From the NCBI RefSeq assembly GCF_001719045.1, contig NZ_CP015423.1, positions 3,042,501 through 3,106,500 on the forward strand: 64,000 bases of DNA, in the 5' to 3' direction. This document shows, piece after piece, positions 22,895 to 31,969 of the stretch; positions within the stretch are counted from its first letter, which is position 1, and each line of letters starts with the position of its first letter. A program made the position numbers and the translations under genes. The notes beneath the pieces are model-generated. The model was not told the DNA's origin, made no database searches, and worked only from the letters and a program-made list of their open reading frames with translations. Source of the stretch: Paenibacillus polymyxa (GTDB lineage: Bacteria > Bacillota > Bacilli > Paenibacillales > Paenibacillaceae).

Positions 22895-23794
22895 ATGACA
22901 GACAACCTAAAAAATGCTGCGCCGTGGGCAACGCTCATTATTATTACGGGGATGTCAGGCGCAGGGAAGACCATTGCGGTTCAGAGCCTGGAAGACTTGG
23001 GCTTCTTCTGCGTTGATAATTTGCCCCCTGTACTGATTCCCAAATTTGCCGAGTTGATTGAGCAGTCGAACGGTAAAATAGGCAAGGTGGCACTCGTAAT
23101 TGATTTACGCGGACGAGAATTTTTCACTGCCTTGTCGGAATCTTTGAATTATATTAAAGATCATTTTACGATTCATTGTGAAATTTTATTCTTAAATGCG
23201 AATGATGGCGTTCTCGTACAGCGGTATAAGGAAAGCCGTAGACGTCATCCGTTGGCTCCAGACGGCATGCCTTTGGATGGGATTCGGTTGGAGCGCAAGA
23301 TGTTGGAAGAATTAAAAAGCTCAGCTACACAGGTTATTGATACAAGTGTGATGAAGCCTGCAACCTTAAAGGCGAGGATTATTTCACGATTTTCTCATCT
23401 GGAGAGTAGTATGCTTTCCGTGAACATTACTTCTTTTGGCTTCAAGTATGGTATTCCCATTGATGCCGATCTTATATTCGATGTGCGCTTCCTGCCTAAT
23501 CCCCACTATGTGGACCAACTACGTCCCCACACGGGACAGGATAGCGATGTATATGATTATGTCATGAAATGGCCCGAGACTCAGGCATTCTTGGCCAAGT
23601 TGCTGGATATGTTACACTTTTTGATTCCGCAATATCGCAAAGAAGGCAAAAGCCAGGTCATTATCGGCATTGGCTGTACTGGCGGTAAGCATCGTTCTGT
23701 TGCAATATCGGAGTATTTAGGAAAAATGCTGGGTGCCAGCGAGACAGAATCTGTTTCTGTTTCGCATCGGGATGCTGATCGGGACCGGCATTAA
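22895..23794 (+). CDS. rapZ: RapZ/YvcJ P-loop nucleotide-binding protein
   Basis: A 299-aa protein with Walker A GMSGAGKT at residues 19-26 and the conserved C-terminal region FGFKYGIP...DVRFLPNPHY and IGIGCTGGKHRSVAIS. In E. coli RapZ steers RNase E to glmS small RNAs; the Gram-positive YvcJ binds GTP and its role is less clear. ATG follows AAAGGAGAGG. The rapZ-yvcK-whiA order is conserved in Firmicutes. Confidence 0.95.
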   Translation: MTDNLKNAAPWATLIIITGMSGAGKTIAVQSLEDLGFFCVDNLPPVLIPKFAELIEQSNGKIGKVALVIDLRGREFFTALSESLNYIKDHFTIHCEILFLNANDGVLVQRYKESRRRHPLAPDGMPLDGIRLERKMLEELKSSATQVIDTSVMKPATLKARIISRFSHLESSMLSVNITSFGFKYGIPIDADLIFDVRFLPNPHYVDQLRPHTGQDSDVYDYVMKWPETQAFLAKLLDMLHFLIPQYRKEGKSQVIIGIGCTGGKHRSVAISEYLGKMLGASETESVSVSHRDADRDRH

Positions 23795-23806
23795 TGAGGT
23801 GAAATC

Positions 23807-24793
23807 ATGAAAGAGACCGGATCACAACGGGAGCGCCCACGTATTGTTGTTATGGGCGGCGGAACCGGCTTGTCCGTCATGCTGCGGGGCTTAAAGCAAA
23901 AGCCGCTAGATATTACGGCTATTGTTACAGTCGCTGACGATGGCGGAAGTTCCGGGATTTTGCGCAGTGAGCTGCAGATGCCCCCTCCAGGGGATATTCG
24001 CAATGTGCTGACTGCCTTGGCTGACGTGGAACCAGTGATGTCAGATATGCTGAAATACCGTTTCGGTGCGGGATCAGGATTGTCAGGCCATAGCCTGGGT
24101 AATCTGATTTTAGCAGCGATGACCGATATATCGGGAGATTTCGTAACGGCGGTGCGTGAGCTTAGCCGTGTATTTGCTGTCCGGGGACGTGTGCTACCGG
24201 CAGCCGAGGAAGGCGTTGTGCTAAGCGCCGAGATGGAGGATGGCACGGTGATTACCGGGGAGTCCAAGATCCCGGAAGCGGGCGGACGCATCAAACGCGT
24301 CTTTCTTGAACCGACTCACGTGGAGCCGTTGCCTGAGGCTGTAGAGGCCATTAATGAAGCCGATGCGATTTTGATTGGCCCCGGCAGTCTATATACCAGC
24401 ATATTACCAAATTTGCTTGTACCTAAACTCGCTGAAGCTGTAGTAAAATCAGACGCTATCAAAATATTTGTCTGTAACGTTATGACCCAGCCTGGGGAAA
24501 CTGATGGTTATACGGTAGGAGATCACCTGCAAGCTATTTTTGAGCATGTAGGGCATCATCTCTTCGACTATGTCATTGTAAATAACGGAGAAATTCCACC
24601 CCAAGTACAGGAAATGTATGCCGAGCAGGGAGCCAAGCCAGTTCAAGTAGACATGGGCGAGCTGACCGACCGGGGATATAAAGTGGTGGCAGATACATTA
24701 GTTCTGTTCCGCACGTATTTACGGCATGATGCCGACAAATTGAGCCAGCATATTTACCAATTGGTACAAAACTGGATATTAAGAAGGAGGTGA
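23807..24793 (+). CDS. yvcK: YvcK-family protein (gluconeogenesis factor)
   Basis: A 328-aa protein of the CofD/YvcK fold. The glycine-rich opening [18 protein letters not shown] and [13 protein letters not shown] form the nucleotide-binding site. In B. subtilis and mycobacteria the protein binds UDP-sugars and is needed for growth on gluconeogenic carbon and for normal cell-wall synthesis. ATG follows GAGGTGA, 12 bases after rapZ. Its last codons overlap the whiA ribosome site. Confidence 0.95.
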   Translation: MKETGSQRERPRIVVMGGGTGLSVMLRGLKQKPLDITAIVTVADDGGSSGILRSELQMPPPGDIRNVLTALADVEPVMSDMLKYRFGAGSGLSGHSLGNLILAAMTDISGDFVTAVRELSRVFAVRGRVLPAAEEGVVLSAEMEDGTVITGESKIPEAGGRIKRVFLEPTHVEPLPEAVEAINEADAILIGPGSLYTSILPNLLVPKLAEAVVKSDAIKIFVCNVMTQPGETDGYTVGDHLQAIFEHVGHHLFDYVIVNNGEIPPQVQEMYAEQGAKPVQVDMGELTDRGYKVVADTLVLFRTYLRHDADKLSQHIYQLVQNWILRRR

Positions 24794-24798
24794 GTCCC

Positions 24799-25743
24799 TT
24801 GTCCTTTGCGGCACAAACGAAAAAAGAGCTTACGATGATTGAAAGCCAGTCCTGCTGTGAGAAAGCGGAACTATCTGCACTTATACGTATGCTCGGATCC
24901 GTACAACTGTCGAATAAAAGGGTGATATTGGACGTGTCCACAGAAAATGCCGCGATTGCAAGGCGGATTTACTCCTTGATCAAGAAGCATTTTCAACTTC
25001 ATATCGAACTGCTTGTACGGAAAAAAATGCGCTTGAAAAAAAATAATGTGTACATTGTCCGTATTCCCAATGGTGTGCAGCAACTGCTAAAGGATCTTTA
25101 TATCGTTACAGAAGGTTTCTTATTCACTGACGGGATTAATCGGGATATCGTTCGGAAAAACTGTTGTAAGAGGGCCTATTTGCGGGGCGCCTTTATGGCA
25201 GGTGGCTCTGTCAACAATCCTGAAGGATCGTCTTACCACCTTGAAATTTCTTCGATGTATGAGGAGCATTGTCAGGCACTCGTTGATCTTGCGAATGAAT
25301 TTCATCTAAATGCTCGCTGTATTGAGCGAAAAAAAGGTTTTATTCTCTACATCAAGGAAGGCGAGAAGATCATTGAGCTGCTTAGCATCATTGGGGCGCA
25401 TCAAGCCTTGTTCAAATTTGAAGATGTACGCATTATGCGCGATATGCGCAATTCCGTAAATCGCATTGTCAATTGTGAAACGGCTAATTTGAACAAGACG
25501 ATCGGAGCTGCTGTCCGGCAAATTGAGAATATTAAGTTGCTGGAGAGGGAAGTTGGTTTGGAGACCTTGCCGGATAAACTGCGTGAAGTGGCAGAAATTC
25601 GGCTCGCTCATCCCGATTTGAATTTGAAAGAAGTCGGGGAAATGCTTAAAGGGGTCGTGAGTAAATCGGGTGTAAATCATCGGCTTCGCAAAATTGATGA
25701 GATGGCTGACAAAATTAGGGGCGAAAATGGCCTGATTCCGTAA
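24799..25743 (+). CDS. whiA: WhiA DNA-binding protein
   Basis: A 314-aa protein combining a degenerate LAGLIDADG-endonuclease fold ([20 protein letters not shown]) with a C-terminal helix-turn-helix ([20 protein letters not shown]). It controls sporulation genes in actinomycetes and affects cell division and chromosome segregation in Bacillus. The TTG start at 24799 is eight bases after AGGAGG (24785-24790) and gives the usual [13 protein letters not shown]-terminus. The in-frame GTG at 24790 is part of the ribosome site. Confidence 0.95.
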   Translation: MSFAAQTKKELTMIESQSCCEKAELSALIRMLGSVQLSNKRVILDVSTENAAIARRIYSLIKKHFQLHIELLVRKKMRLKKNNVYIVRIPNGVQQLLKDLYIVTEGFLFTDGINRDIVRKNCCKRAYLRGAFMAGGSVNNPEGSSYHLEISSMYEEHCQALVDLANEFHLNARCIERKKGFILYIKEGEKIIELLSIIGAHQALFKFEDVRIMRDMRNSVNRIVNCETANLNKTIGAAVRQIENIKLLEREVGLETLPDKLREVAEIRLAHPDLNLKEVGEMLKGVVSKSGVNHRLRKIDEMADKIRGENGLIP

Positions 25744-25752
25744 AAAGAGTGT

Positions 25753-25781
25753 CCATGGGGCTTTTAGCCCCGGTTTTTTTA
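25753..25781 (+). terminator. Terminator after whiA
   Basis: The stem GGGGC TTTTA GCCCC is extended by CC/GG and followed by seven T's. It separates the HPr gene from the rapZ-yvcK-whiA unit. Confidence 0.85.
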
Positions 25782-25811
25782 GTTTTTTTTCTAGTGTCTG
25801 TCCCGGGTTAA

Positions 25812-25820
25812 TGTTATAAT
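25812..25820 (+). promoter_or_regulatory. Extended -10 promoter of the HPr-family gene
   Basis: TGTTATAAT is an extended -10 (TGN plus a perfect TATAAT); the -35 region is poor, as is common with this type. It lies 60 bases before the start codon. Confidence 0.6.
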
Positions 25821-25879
25821 GTGATAAATAAAATGGAGTAAGTAGTGTCCAGATTTATTTGATGAGGGGGTAAGCTGAC

Positions 25880-26149
25880 ATGTCAAAACATCCGGTAGTC
25901 GTACGCTTGAAAACAGGACTGCACGCCAGACCTGCTGCGTTGTTCGTACAGGAAGCGAATAAATATTCATCTGAGATTTTTGTGGAAAAAGAAGACAAAA
26001 AAGTTAATGCCAAGAGTATCATGGGTATTATGAGTCTTGCCATCAGTACAGGTACTGAAATCAATATTAGTGCTGAAGGTGCGGACGCCGAACAGGCTGT
26101 AAACGCTTTAGTAAGTCTGGTTAGTAAGGTAGAGCTGGAAAATCAATAA
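25880..26149 (+). CDS. HPr-family phosphocarrier protein at the crh locus
   Basis: An 89-aa protein with both control residues of HPr: His15 in TGLHARPAALF, the site for PEP-dependent phosphorylation by Enzyme I, and Ser46 in NAKSIMGIMSL, the HprK/P site. The gene follows whiA, where B. subtilis has crh, and the wording LKTGL-ARPAALFVQEAN is Crh-like, but Crh carries Gln at position 15. It could therefore act in sugar uptake as well as in CcpA signalling. No Enzyme I gene is beside it. ATG follows GAGGGGG. It has its own promoter and terminator. Confidence 0.92.
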   Translation: MSKHPVVVRLKTGLHARPAALFVQEANKYSSEIFVEKEDKKVNAKSIMGIMSLAISTGTEINISAEGADAEQAVNALVSLVSKVELENQ

Positions 26150-26186
26150 ACAAAGATTTGCTTTGTAATATCGTGTATGCTCTAGT

Positions 26187-26213
26187 GAAAAGCCCCCTTT
26201 GGGGCTTTTTTTG
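26187..26213 (+). terminator. Terminator after the HPr-family gene
   Basis: AAAAGCCCC CTTT GGGGCTTTTTTT, a tight hairpin with seven T's. Confidence 0.92.
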
Positions 26214-26421
26214 TATCCAGAAAAAAGTCTTCGAACGCTCCTCCGTTAACTGTTCTATGTGTGGATTTGTTGAATATAGAGACTGTATTAAGTTCAAGTT
26301 ATAAATAATTAAAATTCCCGTGGTCATGCTCTGTTTCGGAAATATGTATGCTTGGCTGCAACCTTTTTCCGTCATTTCCGTCTGGAAGGTACAAACATTT
26401 ACAAGAAAGAGGTTGAATTCA

Positions 26422-27183
26422 ATGAGACTTTGGACAAAAACAGTAGCCACGGCAGTTCTCGCAGGAGCATTAATGGCAGGGGGAATAGCAGGAGGATTAT
26501 GGACAGGGGCAGATCGTGCTTATGCTGCGTCAACAGCTTCGACGGTAAACGGTGTAATTAATGTGACTGGAAGCGGGGAAGTATTGGCGAAGCCCAATAT
26601 CGCTTATCTCTCTATCGGTGTACAATCAGAAGGGAATACGGCAGCCGCTGCTCAAAAAGCCAATGCTACAAAATTGAACAAGGTTACACAACTGCTGAAA
26701 GAAAAGTGGAGCATCAGCGCAGATGACATTCAGACCAGCCAGTTTTATGTACAGCCTAACTACACCTATAACGAAAAAGAAGGGCAAAAGCTCAAAGGCT
26801 ACACTGCCAACCATACACTTTCCGTCAAATACCGCGATTTGGATAAAATCGGTCAGTTATTGGATGAGGCGACCAAGTCCGGAGCCAATAACGTGGATAA
26901 TGTACGTTTTTCCGTGGAAGATCCTTCGACTTATGAAGAGGAAGCCATTACTAAGGCATTGGGAAGCGCACAATCTAAAGCCAGTGCTGTAGCTAAAGCT
27001 GCCAAACGCGGCTTAGGTGCCCTTGTGAGTGTGACGGTAGATGGCGGAGAAGCACAAGTCTTTACACAACGTGAAAATGCCATGTCAAAATCGCTCTTGG
27101 ACGTAGCAGGTGGCGGGACAGAGATCCAATCGGGACAAGTAACAGTGAAAGTTCAGGTGTCGGCTCAGTACGAAATGAACTAA
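26422..27183 (+). CDS. Secreted SIMPL-domain (DUF541) protein
   Basis: A 253-aa protein. A signal peptide covers about residues 1-36, with a hydrophobic stretch from TVATAVLAGALMAGG and a likely cut near AYA-AS. The mature part has the SIMPL/DUF541 pattern: INVTGSGEVLAKPNIAYLSIGVQSEG, then repeats of SISADDIQTSQF and EEAITKALGSAQSKASAVAKA. The family is mostly uncharacterised and extracytoplasmic. ATG 26422 follows AAAGAGG; the frame runs back to 26320, but that N-terminus is not plausible ahead of a clean signal peptide. Confidence 0.85.
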   Translation: MRLWTKTVATAVLAGALMAGGIAGGLWTGADRAYAASTASTVNGVINVTGSGEVLAKPNIAYLSIGVQSEGNTAAAAQKANATKLNKVTQLLKEKWSISADDIQTSQFYVQPNYTYNEKEGQKLKGYTANHTLSVKYRDLDKIGQLLDEATKSGANNVDNVRFSVEDPSTYEEEAITKALGSAQSKASAVAKAAKRGLGALVSVTVDGGEAQVFTQRENAMSKSLLDVAGGGTEIQSGQVTVKVQVSAQYEMN

Positions 27184-27199
27184 TACAGATCATCAAACG

Positions 27200-27250
27200 A
27201 AGCCACAAGCGGCCTGCATCATGCGTAGGCTGGCCTGCTGGCTCTTTTTG
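27200..27250 (+). terminator. Terminator after the SIMPL gene
   Basis: An interrupted stem, GAAGCCACAAGCGGCC against GGCTGGCCTGCTGGCT, followed by five T's. Confidence 0.65.
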
Positions 27251-27330
27251 TATATCGAAACCTTTTTGTAATGAGTCTGTCATAGCTAAGGGTTATTAGG
27301 TGTACATATTGAAATCGGAGAGTGTACGGA

Positions 27331-27358
27331 TTGTAAACTACATACAATAGGGTATAGA
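27331..27358 (+). promoter_or_regulatory. Putative sigma-A promoter of the stalk-domain gene
   Basis: TTGTAA (27331-27336), a 16-base spacer and TATAGA (27353-27358), 65 bases before the start codon. Confidence 0.45.
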
Positions 27359-27422
27359 TATAATAAGAAAAGTAATTATCACACATACACAATACAGATC
27401 AATAACAGGAGGAATACTTAAT

Positions 27423-28526
27423 ATGAGTAAGCATGCGAAAAAATGGGGTTCAGCACTGCTGGTAGCAGGGATTTTAGCAGGAGTCGCAGCTGTTCCCGTT
27501 TCCTATATCCAGGCAGCATCGACCAAACAAGCGACAACACAGCAACCAGGAATCACCATCCAATGGAATGGTAAAACGTTGCCCGCTAAAGGTGTTCAAG
27601 TGAATGGGAGTACGATGATTCCGGTGGCCGCACTGCGTGACAGCCTGGGGATTCCAGTAAGCTATGATGCGAAAACAGCGACATATACCGTAGGTAGCGG
27701 GTACAATAAACTTTACATTATGGCTTCTTCCTCGGATGCCTACGTCAACGTCAATGGAATCAATACACGTAGTATGGATGCCAAACAGATCGCTGGGAAG
27801 CTATACATTCCTATGAGTCTGCTGAAAGACTATCTAGGCATAGATGCTCAATGGAATGCTGCTCAGAAAACAGTAACGCTGAGTAAAAGCCAGCTAAATC
27901 CAATCACCATTGCGTCTCAAACACTTCCAGCGTCGAGTAATGCAAAGGTGTCCTACAAGATTAAGTACCCGCAAATCAGCGGCAGCCAGCTGAATCCTGA
28001 GGCTCAACAGGCCATTAACAATGTGCTTAAAAAGCATGCAGAGGGTATATTGGCAGCAGGCAAAAAGATGATGGCTGAGGGAGAGGCTACAACAGAAAGA
28101 CCGTATGAGTTCGGAAATGATTTTGCAATTTCCTATAACAATGATGGTATTCTGAGTGTGATTATGCAGGATTACTCGTATACGGGTGGCGCACATGGCA
28201 TGACGGTACGTAAAGGATATACGTTCTCGCTCGCTGATGGTAAACTGCTGCAATTGTCTGACGTATTGAAGGCAAATCCGAACTACAAAAAGTTCCTCAA
28301 TGCTGATTTGAAGAAAAAAATCGATGCGCTTCAGGCTGGAGAAGGATTCGAGAAATTTAAAGAGCTGGCGGCAGATCAGAATTTTTATGTAACAAACAGT
28401 GGAGTAACAATCGTGTTTGATTTGTATGATTATGCGCCATACGCGTATGGAATTCCGGAGTTTACCTATTCGTTCGGTCAATTGCTGCCTCAAGGCGGAA
28501 AGCCTTTTGCTGGGCAGAATGAATAG
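27423..28526 (+). CDS. Secreted protein: copper-amine-oxidase stalk domain plus DUF4163/DUF3298
   Basis: A 367-aa protein. A signal peptide covers about residues 1-31 (cut near IQAAS). Residues about 40-155 are the copper-amine-oxidase N-terminal 'stalk' domain, common on Paenibacillus surface proteins (GVQVNGSTMIPVAALRDSLG). Residues about 165-360 match the DUF4163/DUF3298 pair, including GGAHGMTVRKGYTFSLADG. The same pair forms the extracellular part of RsiV, the lysozyme-binding anti-sigma factor of B. subtilis, but this protein lacks an anti-sigma domain. Ligand unknown. ATG follows AGGAGGA. Confidence 0.85.
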   Translation: MSKHAKKWGSALLVAGILAGVAAVPVSYIQAASTKQATTQQPGITIQWNGKTLPAKGVQVNGSTMIPVAALRDSLGIPVSYDAKTATYTVGSGYNKLYIMASSSDAYVNVNGINTRSMDAKQIAGKLYIPMSLLKDYLGIDAQWNAAQKTVTLSKSQLNPITIASQTLPASSNAKVSYKIKYPQISGSQLNPEAQQAINNVLKKHAEGILAAGKKMMAEGEATTERPYEFGNDFAISYNNDGILSVIMQDYSYTGGAHGMTVRKGYTFSLADGKLLQLSDVLKANPNYKKFLNADLKKKIDALQAGEGFEKFKELAADQNFYVTNSGVTIVFDLYDYAPYAYGIPEFTYSFGQLLPQGGKPFAGQNE

Positions 28527-28572
28527 TAGAAATAAACAAGTCCAATTGTCTATAACCTAAAAAACAATAAAG

Positions 28573-28617
28573 CAAAAAAGCTGCCCACCGGATAAGAACA
28601 CCCGGGGCAGCTTTTTT
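28573..28617. terminator. Bidirectional terminator between the stalk-domain gene and clpP
   Basis: AAAAAAGCTGCCC...GGGGCAGCTTTTTT has A's before and T's after a strong stem, so it can end transcription from both convergent sides. Confidence 0.88.
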
Positions 28618-28651
28618 CATTTACCAACTATCGAGAGGTGAATTTCTTCTC

Positions 28652-29248
28652 TTATACACCTTCTGGAGAGGAGCTAGTTAGCACTTTATCAATAATACCG
28701 TATTCCTTGGCATCATCAGCCGACATGAAGTAGTCACGGTCTGTGTCTTTTTCAATGCGCTCCAGTGGTTGGCCTGTGCGATCTGCGAGAATGCGGTTCA
28801 ATTTGTCACGCATTTTCAGAATGCGGCGTGCACGGATTTCAATATCCGTTGCCTGGCCTTGTGCACCACCCAGTGGTTGGTGAATCATAATTTCACTGTT
28901 TGGCAAAGCGAAACGTTTACCTTTGGCACCTGCATTTAGCAAGAACGCGCCCATGGAAGCCGCCATACCTACGCAAATCGTAGATACGTCAGGTTTAATG
29001 TATTGCATCGTATCGAAAATGGCCATACCAGCTGTAATGGAACCGCCAGGACTGTTAATATACAAGTGAATATCTTTTTCAGGATCTTCGGCAGCCAAAA
29101 ACAGCATTTGCGCAATAATAGAGTTGGCTACAACGTCATTGACGTCCGAGCCTAACAAAATAATGCGATCCTTCAACAGTCTGGAATAAATGTCATAGGC
29201 GCGTTCGCCGCGGTTACTTTGTTCTACTACCATAGGAACATAGCTCAC
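28652..29248 (-). CDS. clpP: ATP-dependent Clp protease proteolytic subunit
   Basis: A 198-aa serine peptidase that forms the tetradecameric barrel worked by ClpC/ClpX. The catalytic triad is at standard positions: Ser98 in GMAASMG, His123 in MIHQPLGG and Asp172. Its promoter region on this strand carries a CtsR operator, so heat-shock control is expected. Length is normal for the family. Confidence 0.98.
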   Translation of the reverse strand: MSYVPMVVEQSNRGERAYDIYSRLLKDRIILLGSDVNDVVANSIIAQMLFLAAEDPEKDIHLYINSPGGSITAGMAIFDTMQYIKPDVSTICVGMAASMGAFLLNAGAKGKRFALPNSEIMIHQPLGGAQGQATDIEIRARRILKMRDKLNRILADRTGQPLERIEKDTDRDYFMSADDAKEYGIIDKVLTSSSPEGV

Positions 29249-29339
29249 GTCAAAAAACCTCCCTTAAATATCGTTAGTGGATTTGGTGGACATGCCGATT
29301 ACACGTCCCTTATTTATAAACTGTTACCGTATTAACCAC

Positions 29340-29379
29340 ATGATAAACAATTTCAAACAAAAAGTCAAAGAAAGTCAAA
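29340..29379 (-). promoter_or_regulatory. clpP promoter with overlapping CtsR operator
   Basis: Reading the minus strand: -35 TTGACT (29368-29363), 17 bases, -10 TATCAT (29345-29340). The plus strand shows two AGTCAAA heptads (29363-29369 and 29373-29379) separated by GAA. This is the tandem heptad CtsR site, and it covers the -35 so that bound CtsR would block the polymerase. Confidence 0.88.
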
Positions 29380-29388
29380 CTAATGATT

Positions 29389-29413
29389 AAAAAAAAGAGC
29401 CCTCAGCGCTCTT
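29389..29413 (-). terminator. Terminator of tRNA-Arg
   Basis: On the minus strand: AAGAGC, a 7-base loop, GCTCTT and then a run of about eight T's. Confidence 0.75.
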
Positions 29414-29458
29414 ATTGGTTAAAACATTATGTAGAAGCATTTATGCGTTCATTTAAAA

Positions 29459-29533
29459 TGGCGCGCCCGCGAGGAATCGAACCTCGATCTCAGGCTCCGG
29501 AGGCCTACGTCATATCCGTTGGACCACGGGCGC
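29459..29533 (-). tRNA. tRNA-Arg (CCG)
   Basis: A 75-nt cloverleaf on the minus strand with acceptor GCGCCCG/CGGGCGC, anticodon loop CTCCGGA and encoded CCA. Confidence 0.95.
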
Positions 29534-29677
29534 ATAGTTCAATCAATGCAAACAACTAACTAATTAAACAGCTAATTGGAAACAAAGATGATTATATGAT
29601 ATACAGCAGTGAATTGCAAGCTTTTATTAAATGCGCATATTCAGGCAAATGGTTGAGAAATATAGGTTCAGATAGAC

Positions 29678-29706
29678 TTGCATGTGGAGCAAATATTGGT
29701 TAAGAT
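29678..29706 (+). promoter_or_regulatory. Promoter of the cggR-gap operon
   Basis: -35 TTGCAT (29678-29683), a 17-base spacer and -10 TAAGAT (29701-29706). The CggR operator starts six bases downstream. Confidence 0.65.
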
Positions 29707-29711
29707 ATACG

Positions 29712-29747
29712 TGGGACTTAAAAAGTTATCCCGGGACGTTTTGAGAC
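29712..29747 (+). promoter_or_regulatory. CggR operator
   Basis: Two GGGAC half-sites, TGGGAC at 29712 and CGGGAC at 29732, are exactly 20 bases apart, as in the B. subtilis operator CGGGAC-N6-TGTC-N4-CGGGAC-N6-TGTC. The TGTC positions are AGTT and AGAC, so those parts are degenerate. It sits just after the promoter, where bound CggR would stop the polymerase. Confidence 0.8.
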
Positions 29748-29803
29748 CAGTTAGAGATAGAGCAGTTAGAGACAGAACTTAGAAGTGTGCGGGAGTGGAA
29801 AGC

Positions 29804-30841
29804 ATGCGAAAGATATTAGAAATACAGAAGCAGCTTCTGCCCGACCTCATGGATGTTTTGAAAAAAAGGTACACGATCCTGCATCAGATTATGCTGTCCG
29901 ATGTTGTTGGACGCAGAACACTGGCAGCTTCACTGAACATGACTGAGCGCGTGTTGCGCGCCGAAACCGATCTTCTTAAAGCTCAAGGGCTAATTGAGAT
30001 TGAGAGTGTAGGCATGAAGGTGAGCAAAGCAGGACTGGATCTGCTGGAACAGCTGGAGCCGATTGCGAACAACTTGTTCGGCCTGTCCCAATTGGAGGAC
30101 CAGATTCGTCAAGCCTACGGTTTGAGGAAGGTGGTTGTCGTTCCAGGGGATTCGGATGCTTCTCCGTTAACAAAGCAGGAGCTGGGGCGCGCTGGAGCAA
30201 AAGCGTTGCTGAGTGTTATGGACGACGAGGATGTGGTCGCTGTAACAGGTGGCACGACGATTGCCGACGTGGCGGAACAACTGGCACTACCTTCTAATGG
30301 CCCACTTAAGGGTGGGTGGTTTGTACCGGCACGCGGGGGTTTGGGAGAAAGCATGGAAATGCAGGCCAACACAATTGCTTCCACAATGGCTCGCAAGGTA
30401 GGCGCTCAATACCGTCTGCTCCATGTACCGGATTTGCTCAGCAATCATGCTTACAACTCCTTGCTTGAAGATACGAATATTCAGGATATATTGAACCTGA
30501 TTCGCGAGAGTCGTATCATCATTCACGGGATAGGCAACGCCATAGCGATGGCACATAGACGTAAACTTGATCCCGAAACCTTTGCCCAGATCAGCAGTGA
30601 GGGGGCCGTTGCCGAATCGTTTGGTTACTACTTTAACGAAGATGGCGTCGTTGTTCACAGAATGCTGACGCTTGGACTTCGATTAGAGGACATCAGGCGT
30701 ACCGATACGGTTCTAGGCGTAGCTGGAGGCAAGAGCAAGGCGGCCGCTATTCATGCGGTACTGCGTTTCGGGCAAGAAGACATTCTAGTCACCGACGAAG
30801 GCGCTGCTGCCGAGATTGTAAGTCATTACTTAAATGGTTAA
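29804..30841 (+). CDS. cggR: Central glycolytic genes regulator CggR
   Basis: A 345-aa SorC/DeoR-type repressor. The N-terminal winged helix (VVGRRTLAASLNMTERVLRAE) is followed by a sugar-phosphate-binding domain with VAVTGGTTIADVA and a C-terminal GVAGGKSKAAAI motif. In B. subtilis it represses gapA-pgk-tpiA-pgm-eno and is released by fructose-1,6-bisphosphate. It stands in the same place here, behind its own operator. ATG 29804 has GGGAG eight bases upstream; the in-frame GTG at 29795 overlaps that site. Confidence 0.96.
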   Translation: MRKILEIQKQLLPDLMDVLKKRYTILHQIMLSDVVGRRTLAASLNMTERVLRAETDLLKAQGLIEIESVGMKVSKAGLDLLEQLEPIANNLFGLSQLEDQIRQAYGLRKVVVVPGDSDASPLTKQELGRAGAKALLSVMDDEDVVAVTGGTTIADVAEQLALPSNGPLKGGWFVPARGGLGESMEMQANTIASTMARKVGAQYRLLHVPDLLSNHAYNSLLEDTNIQDILNLIRESRIIIHGIGNAIAMAHRRKLDPETFAQISSEGAVAESFGYYFNEDGVVVHRMLTLGLRLEDIRRTDTVLGVAGGKSKAAAIHAVLRFGQEDILVTDEGAAAEIVSHYLNG

Positions 30842-30865
30842 GATGGATTTATGAATGGTGTTGTC

Positions 30866-30894
30866 TTGACGGGCTTTCGGGTCTGTCTTGAATA
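30866..30894 (+). promoter_or_regulatory. Possible internal promoter in front of gap
   Basis: TTGACG (30866-30871), a 17-base spacer and TGAATA (30889-30894), within the 93-base gap between cggR and gap. This would allow gap expression independent of cggR. Confidence 0.45.
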
Positions 30895-30934
30895 TATAAA
30901 ACTAAACTAAACGAACTTTGGGAGGAACTCACTC

Positions 30935-31945
30935 ATGACAGTTAAAGTTGGTATTAACGGTTTCGGACGTATTGGACGCCTTGCTTTCCGCCGGATTCAA
31001 AACGTGGAAGGTATTGAAGTAGTAGCAATCAATGACTTGACAGATTCCAAAATGTTGGCACATTTGTTGAAATATGATACAACACAAGGTAATTTCCAAG
31101 GACAAGTAGAAGTACATGACGGCTTCTTCAAAGTAAATGGTAAAGAAGTTAAAGTTTTGGCTAACCGCAACCCTGAAGAACTGCCTTGGGGAGACCTGGG
31201 TGTAGACATCGTTCTGGAATGCACAGGTTTCTTCACAACAAAAGAAGCTGCTGAGAAACATTTGAAAGGCGGCGCTAAAAAAGTTGTTATCTCCGCTCCA
31301 GCTACTGGCGACATGAAAACTGTCGTTTACAACGTAAACCATGAAATTCTGGACGGTACTGAAACTGTAATCTCCGGTGCTTCTTGCACAACTAACTGCC
31401 TGGCTCCTATGGCTAAAACACTGCAAGATAAATTTGGTATCGTTGAAGGTTTGATGACTACAATTCATGCTTACACTGGCGACCAAAACACTTTGGATGC
31501 TCCACATGCTAAAGGTGACTTCCGTCGTGCTCGTGCAGCAGCTGAAAACATCATTCCTAACACAACTGGTGCTGCTAAAGCAATCGGTTTGGTTATCCCT
31601 GAGTTGAAAGGTAAACTGGATGGCGCGGCTCAACGTGTTCCAGTACCTACAGGTTCCCTGACTGAGCTGGTAACAGTTCTGGAGAAAAACGTAACTGCTG
31701 AAGAAATCAACGCAGCGATGAAAGAAGCTTCCGATCCTGAAACTTATGGATACACTGAAGATCAAATCGTTTCTTCTGACATCAAAGGTCTCACTTTCGG
31801 TTCTTTGTTTGATGCAACTCAAACTAAAGTTCTGACTGTTGGCGACAAACAACTGGTGAAAACTGTAGCTTGGTATGACAATGAAATGTCCTACACTGCA
31901 CAATTGATCCGCACGTTGGAATACTTCGCTAAACTGGCTAAATAA
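30935..31945 (+). CDS. gap: Glyceraldehyde-3-phosphate dehydrogenase, glycolytic
   Basis: A 336-aa NAD-dependent enzyme. The Rossmann opening is [15 protein letters not shown], the active-site cysteine is in [15 protein letters not shown], and the C-terminal WYDNEMSY is standard. Codon use is strongly biased (GCT, GGT, AAA, CTG), as in very highly expressed genes. Strong ribosome site GGGAGGA. Being in the CggR operon makes it the GapA (glycolytic) rather than GapB type. Confidence 0.97.
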   Translation: MTVKVGINGFGRIGRLAFRRIQNVEGIEVVAINDLTDSKMLAHLLKYDTTQGNFQGQVEVHDGFFKVNGKEVKVLANRNPEELPWGDLGVDIVLECTGFFTTKEAAEKHLKGGAKKVVISAPATGDMKTVVYNVNHEILDGTETVISGASCTTNCLAPMAKTLQDKFGIVEGLMTTIHAYTGDQNTLDAPHAKGDFRRARAAAENIIPNTTGAAKAIGLVIPELKGKLDGAAQRVPVPTGSLTELVTVLEKNVTAEEINAAMKEASDPETYGYTEDQIVSSDIKGLTFGSLFDATQTKVLTVGDKQLVKTVAWYDNEMSYTAQLIRTLEYFAKLAK

Positions 31946-31969
31946 GAACCTTTTTATTGAGCAACATCA

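Noticed and set aside
24790..24792. GTG starts lying in ribosome sites (also at 10937, 18808, 21866, 29795, 37284, 37713, 40610, 46332)
   Set aside because: These GTGs are the GTG of AGGAGGTG-like or similar ribosome sites, in frame by chance; the start 9-15 bases later was chosen each time.
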